Shown here piece by piece: positions 43,951 to 52,966 of a DNA stretch of 64,000 bases. Origin of the DNA: Alteromonadaceae bacterium XY-R5 (GTDB lineage: Bacteria > Pseudomonadota > Gammaproteobacteria > Enterobacterales > Alteromonadaceae); NCBI GenBank assembly GCA_001660395.1, contig LXWE01000006.1:1-64000 (forward strand), given 5' to 3'. Every line of letters starts with the position of its first letter. The stretch's first letter is position 1. A program made the position numbers and the translations under genes. Under the pieces are notes generated by a model. The model worked only from the letters and a program-made list of their open reading frames with translations. It had not been told where the DNA came from and did not search any database.

Positions 43951-44650
43951 TGCTCAGTAACGGGTAATTGAACAGACTGAAATCCTGCTGATACAAGCGG
44001 TTAATTGTATCTATCGCCTCAGGACTCAGGGTACTGGCAACATCAGTTTGGGCATGACTATTGGTATTTTCTTTTGGCAATGACAGTATTTTTCCCTGCT
44101 GGGCTAACACTTGCGCTACCTCATCCAGATTTTCCAGTTGGCCGACGTAATCACAAATAATCTGACCGCTTTCATCGGTCACAAAGCGATACTGGGGAAT
44201 GAAGTGTTCAGCATTTTCTAAAATAGCCTTTTCCAGCCCATTGATCACAAAGTCATTAATGTCTTTGTAGGGCTTAAGGTATAAGTCCCGCCATACCTCA
44301 TCGATAATTTCCTTACCGCCTTTGTGCAAATAGTAATAGGCAGAAATCAGGCGCTGATAGGGATTGCGGGTAACAGCAAAGCAAAAGCTGTTAGCAAACC
44401 TCTCAGGATCTACCGTGCGGTAATCCAGCGCCGTCGCATGTAATGAGCGCTCTTTGTTATATAAAGCCTTAATAAAGGACATCCCTGCCGCTTTGGGAAT
44501 ATGAATAAACAAAATGGGACCTTCGATTCGGCCAAACAAATCGCGGTTGGTATAACAGATACCCTGCTTAATTTGATTCAGCCTGCGACGGTAATGCTCG
44601 CGACGGGTTAAACCGGTAATGTCCTTAAAATAGCGTACAGCGGCTCTCAT
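43934..44650 (-). CDS. Sulfotransferase family 2 protein (3 of 5)
   Basis: A 238-residue enzyme of the Sulfotransfer_2 type. The PAPS-binding motif is FIHIPKAAGMSFIKALY near residue 48, with FAVTRNPYQRLISAYYY as the 3'-phosphate site. The fold differs from the sulfotransferases at 33565 and 35500. The start shares ATGA with the end of the GT2 gene upstream on the same strand. It would sulfate sugar hydroxyls. Confidence 0.82.
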   Translation of the reverse strand: MRAAVRYFKDITGLTRREHYRRRLNQIKQGICYTNRDLFGRIEGPILFIHIPKAAGMSFIKALYNKERSLHATALDYRTVDPERFANSFCFAVTRNPYQRLISAYYYLHKGGKEIIDEVWRDLYLKPYKDINDFVINGLEKAILENAEHFIPQYRFVTDESGQIICDYVGQLENLDEVAQVLAQQGKILSLPKENTNSHAQTDVASTLSPEAIDTINRLYQQDFSLFNYPLLSITPSD

Positions 44651-45483
44651 CGGGCATTTGCCCCTAACGCCAGGCGTCTTTTGCTGTACTTGTATTCACG
44701 ATGCTTACGCTTATTCATCCGATAAAGGGCGATAAGCACACTCAACCCTTTGGGAAACACTGTTTGCCTGAGTAAATAAACTGACATAGCAAACACAGGA
44801 AAGGCACGCAGAAAGCGCGACTGATGATCATTGTCGACCAAATTGGTGTAGCGAATTGACGGGGTCTTATCCCGGAACATCAGGATCTCATCCAGTTCCC
44901 TGTGACCGCCATAACACAGTGTCAGTGCCGATAACGCCCAGTCATAGGCATGGAACGCTTTTACCGGGAAGCTTTTACGCAGCACTTCAGTACGAAACAC
45001 CCCATACATACGGCTATTATCAAATGCGCCATTTAAATAGGTTTCGACTCTCGTGGATTTATCTTTTGCATCAATGGTATAGGTACCCTTGGCAATAAAC
45101 TGATTGCCATCATGCTCGGTAAACTGGCACTTACCACTACAGGCCACCAGCCTAGCATCCTGCTCCAGTTCAGTGATGCACTTTTGTAAAAAGTCCGGGT
45201 GCAGGCAGTCATCACCGGCTAACCAACAAAAATATGGCGACGATGCCTCATCCACCAGATACTTAAAGTTGAGGTAATTTAAATTCTTAGGCTGACGAAT
45301 CGCTTTTACGCGTGAGTCTTGCTGCGCATACTGCTGGCAAATGTCCCAGGTATCATCACTGGAACCATCATCAGATAATAAAAGCACAAAGTTGGGGTTC
45401 GATTGTGCCAGTACTGAATCAACGCTTGCCCTTAGGGTTTTGGCATTGTTGTACAATGGCATGCCTATGGTTACCTGCTCCAT
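44647..45483 (-). CDS. Glycosyltransferase family 2 (GT-A)
   Basis: A 278-residue GT2 enzyme: VTIGMPLYNNAKTLRASVDS, LLSDDGSSDDTWDICQQY and WLAGDDCLHPDF in the expected order. It lies 54 bases downstream of a sulfotransferase and directly upstream of another on the minus strand, so the three form a small operon opposed to the main locus. Donor unknown. Confidence 0.87.
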   Translation of the reverse strand: MEQVTIGMPLYNNAKTLRASVDSVLAQSNPNFVLLLSDDGSSDDTWDICQQYAQQDSRVKAIRQPKNLNYLNFKYLVDEASSPYFCWLAGDDCLHPDFLQKCITELEQDARLVACSGKCQFTEHDGNQFIAKGTYTIDAKDKSTRVETYLNGAFDNSRMYGVFRTEVLRKSFPVKAFHAYDWALSALTLCYGGHRELDEILMFRDKTPSIRYTNLVDNDHQSRFLRAFPVFAMSVYLLRQTVFPKGLSVLIALYRMNKRKHREYKYSKRRLALGANAR

Positions 45484-45537
45484 AGTGACTCCGCAATAAA
45501 AATCATATTCAACATAACTGAAGGCAGTGGTTAGGCC

Positions 45538-46185
45538 TTAAAATTGATAGGAAAACTTTTCGATATCATCCTGGTAAATTTCCGCAACCATTTCCTTTGA
45601 TTCATCATCGTAATAATCACGATAATGGGAGCGCACACTCTTCTTCTCATGGGGAATTTTATTTAAACGGAAACCGAACAGCTTTTTACCTATTTTGATG
45701 TCATCCAGAATCTGATAAACATTTTTCTCAAAGTCTTCGAAACGACCAATAAAATCCACTATCAGCTGGCCCTGCTCGTCATACAAAAACTCTGTCTGCT
45801 TCTCCCACTGCACATGCAGAACTTTACGGGTTTTATCCAGATAGGAGATAAATTCCTCATTGTCGGATATGCCCGCAAACTCTCGCAGATCTGCACGCTT
45901 CTTCATATATTCGTATTGAGAAACAGCTTTATCCCAGGGATTTCGCACCATGGTAAATTTATAATATTTATCAAATACTTCCGCGCCTACTTCCTGACGA
46001 ATTTGCTTCGCTTTCAGATGCTGCAGTCCACCTGTTTGATACTTATTACTAAACTTGGTCTCAAAACCCATCCATAGGTTCTCAACACTTTTATCTGTCG
46101 GCGTTGGCCAGATAATGTCTTCAATACTGGAACCCCCGCATTTAGGGATATGAACAAAAATACATTTGTGCTTATGAGAAATCAT
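45538..46185 (-). CDS. Sulfotransferase family 2 protein (4 of 5)
   Basis: A 215-residue enzyme with FVHIPKCGGSSIEDIIW (the PAPS loop, near residue 10) and FTMVRNPWDKAVSQYEYM (3'-phosphate site). The region is more AT-rich than the glycosyltransferases on either side, hinting at a separate origin. It leads the minus-strand trio 46185-43934. A ~250-base divergent promoter region separates it from the sulfotransferase at 46434. Confidence 0.82.
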   Translation of the reverse strand: MISHKHKCIFVHIPKCGGSSIEDIIWPTPTDKSVENLWMGFETKFSNKYQTGGLQHLKAKQIRQEVGAEVFDKYYKFTMVRNPWDKAVSQYEYMKKRADLREFAGISDNEEFISYLDKTRKVLHVQWEKQTEFLYDEQGQLIVDFIGRFEDFEKNVYQILDDIKIGKKLFGFRLNKIPHEKKSVRSHYRDYYDDESKEMVAEIYQDDIEKFSYQF

Positions 46186-46433
46186 AGGTCCTTCTTTATT
46201 GTCTCTCTTGGTTTATCCAGTAATACGAATTACCAACTAAACGCCTTTCGAAGATCATAGAAAGCTAGGGTAACGCGCCTTAACCAAGACTGATAGAAAA
46301 ATATTTTATCGTTGCCCGGATGAAATGAAAAAGACTAAGATAGCAGCCCTTAGTCACTTACATTAATTTTATATCACTCGCTAAAGTGACTTAATAAACA
46401 GGTTAGTATCGAGCAAAATAACAGGACGTTGCC

Positions 46434-47291
46434 ATGAAGCATTTATCATTTTTTATATTAGGAACCCAGCGCTCAGGTACCACCCTCATGGCCCGTATTT
46501 TGGGTGCAAAATCAGACCTTTATATTAAAAATGAAATTGATTTATTGCGCCTGTTTCCCAATTCAACAACACCGGCTGACGAGATCATTTCCAACCTCGG
46601 CACCTTAATGCAGGAAAAATTAGGGCCAGATCCCGATGCCTGGTTAGATGAAAACGGCTATTCACTGTTTGCCCTTAAAGACCCGCAGTTATGCTTACAC
46701 TTAGACAAGTTAGAGCCTCTGACTAAGCAATATAAGTTTATTATTACCGTACGCGATCCCAGAGGGGTGATTAACTCTTACCTGCAGAATGACTGGGGGC
46801 TGGCAGTAAACGCCTATGCAGGTGCTAAGCGCTGGAATGAAGAGGTGGGTTATCAGGTAGCATTCGCCAAACGTCACCCACAAAGCGTGATGCTGGTGAA
46901 ATATGAAGATTTGCTCTCTGACCTGCGTGGCACACTGCAAAATATCTGTGATTTTCTCGGGTTTGAGTTAACCGACGAAATTGTTAACTATCACCAAAAA
47001 TCCGCCACTTACGCCATCAGTGATAAAAATATTCACACTAACCGCCCTCCCGATGAAAAACTCAGTAAACGCTGGTCCAGCAGCCTGACCAACCGCCAAA
47101 TTGCCATCATTGAATCAGCCGCTTCCGAGTTAATGGCGTTTTTTAACTACACACCAGCGGAAAAGCCCGTTCGTTTAAGTGGCCTGCAAACAGGTTTTTA
47201 TCAGTTACATCAGGCGGTTGTAGGTGAGCTAAAGAACCAATGGATGTGGCGCGGCCGTAAGGTGAAAAAGAAACTCAAGTCACTGTTTTAA
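46434..47291 (+). CDS. Sulfotransferase family protein (5 of 5)
   Basis: A 285-residue enzyme with FILGTQRSGTTLMARILGA as the PAPS loop at the very N-terminus and FIITVRDPRGVINSYLQND as the second site. The DPRG type resembles carbohydrate and heparan-type sulfotransferases. It is a single plus-strand gene whose tail overlaps the convergent glycosyltransferase by 12 bases. AGGA lies before the ATG. Confidence 0.83.
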   Translation: MKHLSFFILGTQRSGTTLMARILGAKSDLYIKNEIDLLRLFPNSTTPADEIISNLGTLMQEKLGPDPDAWLDENGYSLFALKDPQLCLHLDKLEPLTKQYKFIITVRDPRGVINSYLQNDWGLAVNAYAGAKRWNEEVGYQVAFAKRHPQSVMLVKYEDLLSDLRGTLQNICDFLGFELTDEIVNYHQKSATYAISDKNIHTNRPPDEKLSKRWSSSLTNRQIAIIESAASELMAFFNYTPAEKPVRLSGLQTGFYQLHQAVVGELKNQWMWRGRKVKKKLKSLF

Positions 47292-48614
47292 TATCTGGGC
47301 CTGAATAAACGCAAAGTCATGCGTAAATCTTTCTCTGCCATTTGGGATGAGGTACTTCATCCCATCTAGTTCATTCACCTTAGCCACCAGGTCGGCACGC
47401 TCCAAATCTGGCTCGGCATTCGCTTTTATCACATCAACCAATTTATCCAGAGCATTATCATAGGTATGTGCCGACATGACATAGCCTCTGGGCGACATTT
47501 GCTCACGTCGTGCTAACAACCCAAGAATAGCCTCGTCGAGGTTTCCGTCGGTAGCAAAGCATCCTGTCTCGGCATTAATGTATTGATAATGTTCACCATA
47601 ATTGTGGCCTTTGCGCACTATGCAGGGTACATCGCAAAACATGCCTTCAATGATGCCTCGATTGTTACCTTCAAAGCGGGACCAGAGCAAATTTATCTTT
47701 GAACGTGAGAGTAATTCGGCGACTTCTGACGGGGGTACTTTGTTATATATATGAGTCTGCGCCCGTAAACCATAAGCAGCCAACATCTGCTCAATCACAG
47801 GTAAACTTAAATCGCCATCGTATCCCACCAGTGCTAATTGCAACTTGTGCCCTTTTTTGTTCAGAGCTGCAATACTGCGAAACACCTTATGATGGCGTTT
47901 AAATTTGGACCAGGAGGCGACCATAATCAGGTCAAAGTCTTTATCCTGCTCCGCAGCTTTAAACATGTTGTGGTTAACCCACCAGTTAGGACCCACTTCA
48001 ACCGGGATTAAGTTACTGTTTAATGATTCAAGTAGCGCTTTGTCTCGCCCTTCATAGGTCATCACAAACACTGGCTCATCAAGTTTTAAAAAGCACAGAA
48101 TAGATAAATCAATATATCCCGCCCAACTTGGTTCTAACACTATGTGATAACGCTGGGCGATTTTGGCCACATCAAACAACTTAAAAAACAAGGCAAAATA
48201 ATAACTGTACTTTAAGACAATAACGCCTTTTCCAGCTTCAGTGGCAGGCGCCAATACCAGTAATACGCCGTTAAAAAACTTTTCAGGATGCTCAAAGAAC
48301 TTTTTGGTATTCGGGAGTGGTTCAACCTCATGAATAAACTCATCCAGCAGTGCTGAAAATTGGCCGGACCTTTTTCTGAAATAACGCAAATAGGCCTGAC
48401 CTAATCCTGCACTACCCGCCCAGCCAGTGCGAAACACTTTTGACATAAGATTAAATGAAAGCGCAGGGCGATTCAGGTGCAGTAAAACACAACTAACAAC
48501 AAAGAGAGGAAAAGAAAACACCCAGGCAACAGGACGAACACCGTATTGAAAAAACTCTACAAGGTCTTGTTTAAATTCATATATTTTAAGACTTAATGAA
48601 TTAACCACTGCCAT
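47280..48614 (-). CDS. Glycosyltransferase (GT4-like) with N-terminal membrane segment
   Basis: A ~444-residue protein. A hydrophobic stretch near residues 28-45 (PVAWVFSFPLFVVSCVLLHL) suggests membrane attachment. The C-terminal half has MVASWSKFKRHHKVFRS and SRFEGNNRGIIEGMFCDVPC, with the donor-binding glutamates and a conserved EGN(N)RG pattern seen in some GT4 enzymes. The open frame starts at a GTG (48641) without ribosome binding site. The ATG at 48614 is preferred, with GGAAGG about 11 bases upstream. It is divergent from the Wzy-like gene. Confidence 0.72.
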   Translation of the reverse strand: MAVVNSLSLKIYEFKQDLVEFFQYGVRPVAWVFSFPLFVVSCVLLHLNRPALSFNLMSKVFRTGWAGSAGLGQAYLRYFRKRSGQFSALLDEFIHEVEPLPNTKKFFEHPEKFFNGVLLVLAPATEAGKGVIVLKYSYYFALFFKLFDVAKIAQRYHIVLEPSWAGYIDLSILCFLKLDEPVFVMTYEGRDKALLESLNSNLIPVEVGPNWWVNHNMFKAAEQDKDFDLIMVASWSKFKRHHKVFRSIAALNKKGHKLQLALVGYDGDLSLPVIEQMLAAYGLRAQTHIYNKVPPSEVAELLSRSKINLLWSRFEGNNRGIIEGMFCDVPCIVRKGHNYGEHYQYINAETGCFATDGNLDEAILGLLARREQMSPRGYVMSAHTYDNALDKLVDVIKANAEPDLERADLVAKVNELDGMKYLIPNGRERFTHDFAFIQAQILKQ

Positions 48615-48645
48615 TTTTAAAACTACCTTCCCTGTACTCACTTAG

Positions 48646-50040
48646 TTGCTTTTAACGATCGATTTGATTAGTCTGCATACCAAGCAGATTTTAGCGATTC
48701 TCATGTTACACGCGCTACTTTTTATTTTTACTTACGCCGCAGGCATGCTTGCCTCGTTGCGAATTTCCGCCGCACTTATTTTTGTGGTCTATCAGGCCGT
48801 CTATTTCTTTAATCCAACCCAACGTTGGTGGGACGATTACGTGCCGAATCTCAGCTATTCGTTTTTTACGGTATTGCTGATGCTATTCTTTATCATCTTT
48901 AAATGGAACAGCCTGCGACCATTTCATTTATGGTCATCTCAGCTAAAGTGGGCTTATTGCTTATTAGTTCTTTACGGTCTCGCCTATTTTTATGCCTGGG
49001 ATCCAGAGCACCATTTTAAGTTTCTCGATATCTACCTAAATTTAATGGTGACCATAACAGCCGCCTATTTACTTTGTGATACGGCACGTAAAATTGACTG
49101 GTATCTATGGGGCTATATTTTTGGGGCCTGGTATTTAAGCTTCTATATCTTTCAGATAGGCCGAAATGAAGGTGACAGGGTTGAACGTGTAGGCACCGTA
49201 GATGCGCCTGATTCTAACGGCGTGGCGGCCGCTCTTGTGCCAAGTTTAGTGCTCTGCCTTTACTATTTCTGGATTTCCAAAAAGCTCCACTTTAAAGCCC
49301 TCTTCGCCATTGCTGGGGTATTTATCGCTAATGCACTGGTGTTGATTAATAGCCGGGCCAGCTTTCTGGCAGCAGTTGCCAGTATTGGCCTGTTTATGGC
49401 CTATATGTACTTCTCAAGTTTTCAGCGTCCGAAGCAGCGACTTACCGCCGTGTTTATTACAGTCGCAGGTTTAGCCGGTGGCGTTTCACTGATGGACGAC
49501 ACTTTCATCCAACGGATGGAATCTATCCAGAATGAAACGGAAGTCGATCCAACCAAAGAGACCGGCGCAACACGCATGGTGTACTGGCAGGCCGCCTGGG
49601 AAATGGCAAAAGACTACCCCTTCGGCAATGGTTTTCGCGGTTACAATTACCTTGCTCGCTTTTATGTACCCGCTGATGTTAATACAGGTAACAAGGTTAG
49701 CCGCTCTGTTCATTCGTCCTGGTTTGAAGCCCTGTCTGAAATAGGCTACCCAGGACTATTCTGTTTGCTCATGATGATCTTCAGTTCCTTTCTCATGACC
49801 CGAAAATGCAAAAAGATCCTGAAACAGCAGGGAATGGTAGATGAATATTTTAAAATCGTCGCCATGGAATGCGCCCTCTTCGCCTTTATGGTGTCGATGT
49901 CATTTATGAATCGGTTCAGAGCAGAAATTTTATATTGGTGCGTGCTTTTTATTGCCTGCGCTTATAAGGTGTACGTGCTCAAACAACAAACATCTTTATC
50001 TCCCCGGGTTGCAAACAGCAAGGATGCCAAGGCTTTATGA
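48646..50040 (+). CDS. O-antigen polymerase/ligase-like membrane protein (XrtA-associated, Wzy_C type)
   Basis: A ~464-residue membrane protein with about 10-12 helices and a large periplasmic loop with GATRMVYWQAAWEMAKDYPFGNG (written here in two parts: GATRMVYWQAAW and DYPFGNGFRG) and HSSWFEALSEIGYPGL. These match the putative O-glycosylation ligase/polymerase of exosortase A loci. It would polymerise repeat units or ligate glycan to an acceptor. Translation appears to begin at TTG 48646, but an ATG at 48703 is the first Met; neither has a strong ribosome binding site. ATGA overlap couples it to the next gene. Confidence 0.8.
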   Translation: MLLTIDLISLHTKQILAILMLHALLFIFTYAAGMLASLRISAALIFVVYQAVYFFNPTQRWWDDYVPNLSYSFFTVLLMLFFIIFKWNSLRPFHLWSSQLKWAYCLLVLYGLAYFYAWDPEHHFKFLDIYLNLMVTITAAYLLCDTARKIDWYLWGYIFGAWYLSFYIFQIGRNEGDRVERVGTVDAPDSNGVAAALVPSLVLCLYYFWISKKLHFKALFAIAGVFIANALVLINSRASFLAAVASIGLFMAYMYFSSFQRPKQRLTAVFITVAGLAGGVSLMDDTFIQRMESIQNETEVDPTKETGATRMVYWQAAWEMAKDYPFGNGFRGYNYLARFYVPADVNTGNKVSRSVHSSWFEALSEIGYPGLFCLLMMIFSSFLMTRKCKKILKQQGMVDEYFKIVAMECALFAFMVSMSFMNRFRAEILYWCVLFIACAYKVYVLKQQTSLSPRVANSKDAKAL

Positions 50041-50849
50041 GAGTAAACTCCTGTCTCGCTATATTTTTCGCACTCATTGCGACGCTACTATTAGGGTTAA
50101 ACATTAGTGGCCTGTTTTTGGATATTCGTCCGGCCAATCTGGCCCAGGAGCCCCTGCGCTTTGAAAACGATCTGGCATTAAGTCGGGAACAGGCGTTTAT
50201 CGATGTCGAAAAACGTACCGATGAATCTGAAGAAGATTACATTTATCGCCTTCCTGGCGTGATAGCCCAATCCATTGCCCACGTGCCCTGGAATGAAGAA
50301 CCTGATGCCACCCGTTACCATCAGCTTGTCCCGGCATGGGAAAACTACATTCTTTATCTAATGGGTGTTTTTTCAGGGATTCCTGAATATGAAAAGTACC
50401 ATTTTGCCAATTACAAGCGCAGCATCAACAGAGGCATAGGTATTTGCGGCGACGCTTCAATGATCCTTTCCCAACTGTTAGATAAAAATCAGATTCCTAA
50501 CCAAATCATTTCCTTTCCCGGCCATGTAGTTGTGGCGGCAAAGATCGCCTCGGGCCAGCAGTTCTTTCTTGATGCTGATTTTGGCGTGGTGGTGCCAGAT
50601 GGGTTAGATGATGTCTTTGCTCATCCTGAACTGGTTTCTCAGTACTACGCAGACAAAGGCTACTCGCACAAAGAAATTACCTGGTTAGAAAAAACCTACG
50701 GCAAAGAGCATCAACGCTGGGACGGCGTATCTCACTTCATAACCAAGAAATATTATTTTGAAAAGTTTGCCTATGTGGCCAAGTGGCTTTTTCCATTATT
50801 GCTATTAATGATAAGCGCATGGCTATGGCGCAGTCGCGCAAAGCCTTAA
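50037..50849 (+). CDS. Membrane-anchored transglutaminase-like protein
   Basis: A 270-residue protein with an N-terminal helix (residues ~6-28), a periplasmic domain and a second helix near the C-terminus (about 250-265). The domain has a transglutaminase-like catalytic set: Cys137 in GIGICGDASM, His163 in FPGHVVVAAK and Asp in FLDADFGV. Such folds act as peptidases, amidases or acyl transferases. The start overlaps the Wzy-like stop by four bases, so the pair is co-produced. It could crosslink or trim an envelope protein or glycan-linked peptide. No close named family is recognised. Confidence 0.6.
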   Translation: MRVNSCLAIFFALIATLLLGLNISGLFLDIRPANLAQEPLRFENDLALSREQAFIDVEKRTDESEEDYIYRLPGVIAQSIAHVPWNEEPDATRYHQLVPAWENYILYLMGVFSGIPEYEKYHFANYKRSINRGIGICGDASMILSQLLDKNQIPNQIISFPGHVVVAAKIASGQQFFLDADFGVVVPDGLDDVFAHPELVSQYYADKGYSHKEITWLEKTYGKEHQRWDGVSHFITKKYYFEKFAYVAKWLFPLLLLMISAWLWRSRAKP

Positions 50850-52837
50850 TGCCACTTGTAAGGCCAGCCGTCGGGAATAGCAACAGGTTGCTCCGGACGC
50901 TTATCATCAACAATAAAGCGATAGGCCGCCAGGTAACTTTCTTTGCGAGTACCTACCGACACCCACAGTAGCTGGCGCTCATCATCCCACACGGGGGCGC
51001 CCATTTCAGTAAAGAGTTTATTGTCATCCAACCAGGGTAAACCTGCTTTTGGCCATTCAAATCTTTGCGTGGTCACATCCCAGGGCTTACGTTTACCCTG
51101 TGCAACTTCTGCAATTTCATCAGGGTCGAATACATAACCCACTCTGGCATAGATACCTTCGGGATAGGCAGCATTGCCAGTCTCTTCCTGATGATTACCG
51201 CGGTTACCATTACTCTTATTGCTATAAAAGACCTGCGGATTTTGCACAGAAAAGAACGAGCCAGAGCCCCAATCACCTTGAGCACGATAGTCAATCAGGC
51301 CTCTGGCCGTGTTTTGCGTTGCCAGAATGCCTTTCACCTGTGGATGATGAATAAAGGCTAGTCCGCCAACACGACCTGCGATCCACGCTCCTTTCTCTTT
51401 ATCTGCATCCCGCCAAATTGGCAAACGGCCTGTTCCCTGAGTTTTCGGGTCTTTGGCTGGAAACACATAATATGGATCCCGCTCTGCGGGCTGGCTGTTA
51501 TGGGGAAAATCGAGCAAAAAGGTGGCAAAAGGTTCACCTAATTTCCACAAGCCTAATGCTGGCCCGAGAGGTGAACCGAGTACGTCATAGCCGCCTTTGC
51601 CCAATAAATACGGGATCCCCTGGGCGTATTGCTGCGCCCAGTCTGGATCGGTAATGCGCATAAAGCCAGCGCCAAGAGCCTGCAACACATGAAAATTATC
51701 ACCTTCATCATTGCTCTGTGCTCGAATGGTATAACGCTGTTCCTGCCCGGTAGCGATATTCACTTTGGCTAACCAATCAGTATCGAAGCCAGAACGATAA
51801 CTTTTCCGGCCCGAGGTAAGTATTTCGGTATCAGAAATCCACAACACGCCAGCGGGAGAAATTTTATCAACGCCTTTTAAAGCGGCCACTGAACGACCCA
51901 CTTTTAATTCTGGCCAGCGTTCGGGGTTACCTTTGCCCATACGAGCAGGCTCAATTAATTCAATCACATAACCTTTAAAATGCCCCATCGCCCAGCGATT
52001 GGTGCCAGGTAATAAATCTAAATCCCGACTGCGACGAGCCGCCCCTTCTTTTTCAACCGCTGGAATACGAAAGCCCCCCACCAGCTCAAGATAACGTCCT
52101 TTGAGCAAGGTTTTATCTTCTGACGGTAGCTGATTTTCATTGGCGCTATTTAACTCAACAGACGTTTCGGCAGTAAAAACTTGGGTCGACTCTTCTTCAA
52201 CAACGGCAGCCTTTACCTCATTTTTCTGGATGGGGGAGAGATTGAGAATTTTTGCGACAGGCTCTGCTCTGGCTGGCTCTGGCTTATCATCATCTTTACT
52301 GATTTCAGTTTCATGATTTCGCAAAACCAAACGTTGGCCATTCATATGAGAATAATGCAGGCTTTGCTTGAATAACCTTAATCCGTTATCGCCAAAACTG
52401 TCTTCTACTTTCTCAAATAACCAACGTTCGACCAGGTTCGCTGGCAACGAAATATCCCCAACATAGCAATCACTGATGCCATAACGTTCGAATCCCTGTA
52501 CCAGCAAACATGAAGCATTTAAATAGATCTTCCCGGCCGGGGTGTATATATCTTTGGTGACCACAAATGAAATACCAAACTGACTGAACTGAGCCGTCAT
52601 TCTTGCTTCGTACTGGGCTGAAAATGGGGTCAGTACTTCATGAGAGAATATCAGGCTATCCTCAACAACAACCTCTTCGGTCTCAGTCACTAATAATTGC
52701 TGTAACTGGGAATGTAATCCTGCCTCTGGTGTAACGTTATTTGTTGAATATGACTCGGCAATAAGTGGCGACATCGAGAAAAGAAAATAACCTAGAAGGA
52801 GTGTGATCCCCAACCCAATAATGAGCACTATTCGCAT
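50846..52837 (-). CDS. Membrane-anchored protein of unknown function (663 residues)
   Basis: Not recognised. Residues ~3-25 form a signal anchor. A domain of about 30-190 with two cysteines (NASCLLVQGF, ISDCYVGDIS) follows, then a low-complexity linker rich in Glu/Ala/Val (about 195-255). A C-terminal ~400-residue domain has repeated tryptophan/glycine-rich strands (LLPGTNRWAMGHFKG, SPAGVLWISDTEILTSGRKS, PVWDDERQLLWVSVGTRK) that could be a beta-propeller. GGAG precedes the ATG. The tail overlaps the convergent transglutaminase-like gene by four bases. Given position it may be an envelope component of the exopolysaccharide machine; this is inference. Confidence 0.6.
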   Translation of the reverse strand: MRIVLIIGLGITLLLGYFLFSMSPLIAESYSTNNVTPEAGLHSQLQQLLVTETEEVVVEDSLIFSHEVLTPFSAQYEARMTAQFSQFGISFVVTKDIYTPAGKIYLNASCLLVQGFERYGISDCYVGDISLPANLVERWLFEKVEDSFGDNGLRLFKQSLHYSHMNGQRLVLRNHETEISKDDDKPEPARAEPVAKILNLSPIQKNEVKAAVVEEESTQVFTAETSVELNSANENQLPSEDKTLLKGRYLELVGGFRIPAVEKEGAARRSRDLDLLPGTNRWAMGHFKGYVIELIEPARMGKGNPERWPELKVGRSVAALKGVDKISPAGVLWISDTEILTSGRKSYRSGFDTDWLAKVNIATGQEQRYTIRAQSNDEGDNFHVLQALGAGFMRITDPDWAQQYAQGIPYLLGKGGYDVLGSPLGPALGLWKLGEPFATFLLDFPHNSQPAERDPYYVFPAKDPKTQGTGRLPIWRDADKEKGAWIAGRVGGLAFIHHPQVKGILATQNTARGLIDYRAQGDWGSGSFFSVQNPQVFYSNKSNGNRGNHQEETGNAAYPEGIYARVGYVFDPDEIAEVAQGKRKPWDVTTQRFEWPKAGLPWLDDNKLFTEMGAPVWDDERQLLWVSVGTRKESYLAAYRFIVDDKRPEQPVAIPDGWPYKWH

Positions 52838-52966
52838 ATTAACTCCATGTATTTTCTTTTATTTTTCATTCAGAGACATAGCCTGTTGATGTCATAAAGA
52901 TTAATTCGAAATTAACCGGCAATCGTGTAAAGTAACAGCACTGATAAAATAAGAAACGATGTCCTT

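Noticed and set aside
46405-46418. GG-N10-GC pattern before the sulfotransferase gene at 46434
   Set aside because: The spacing fits sigma-54 but neither half matches consensus beyond the GG and GC, and the transcript would start only about 10 bases from the ATG. Chance match is likely.
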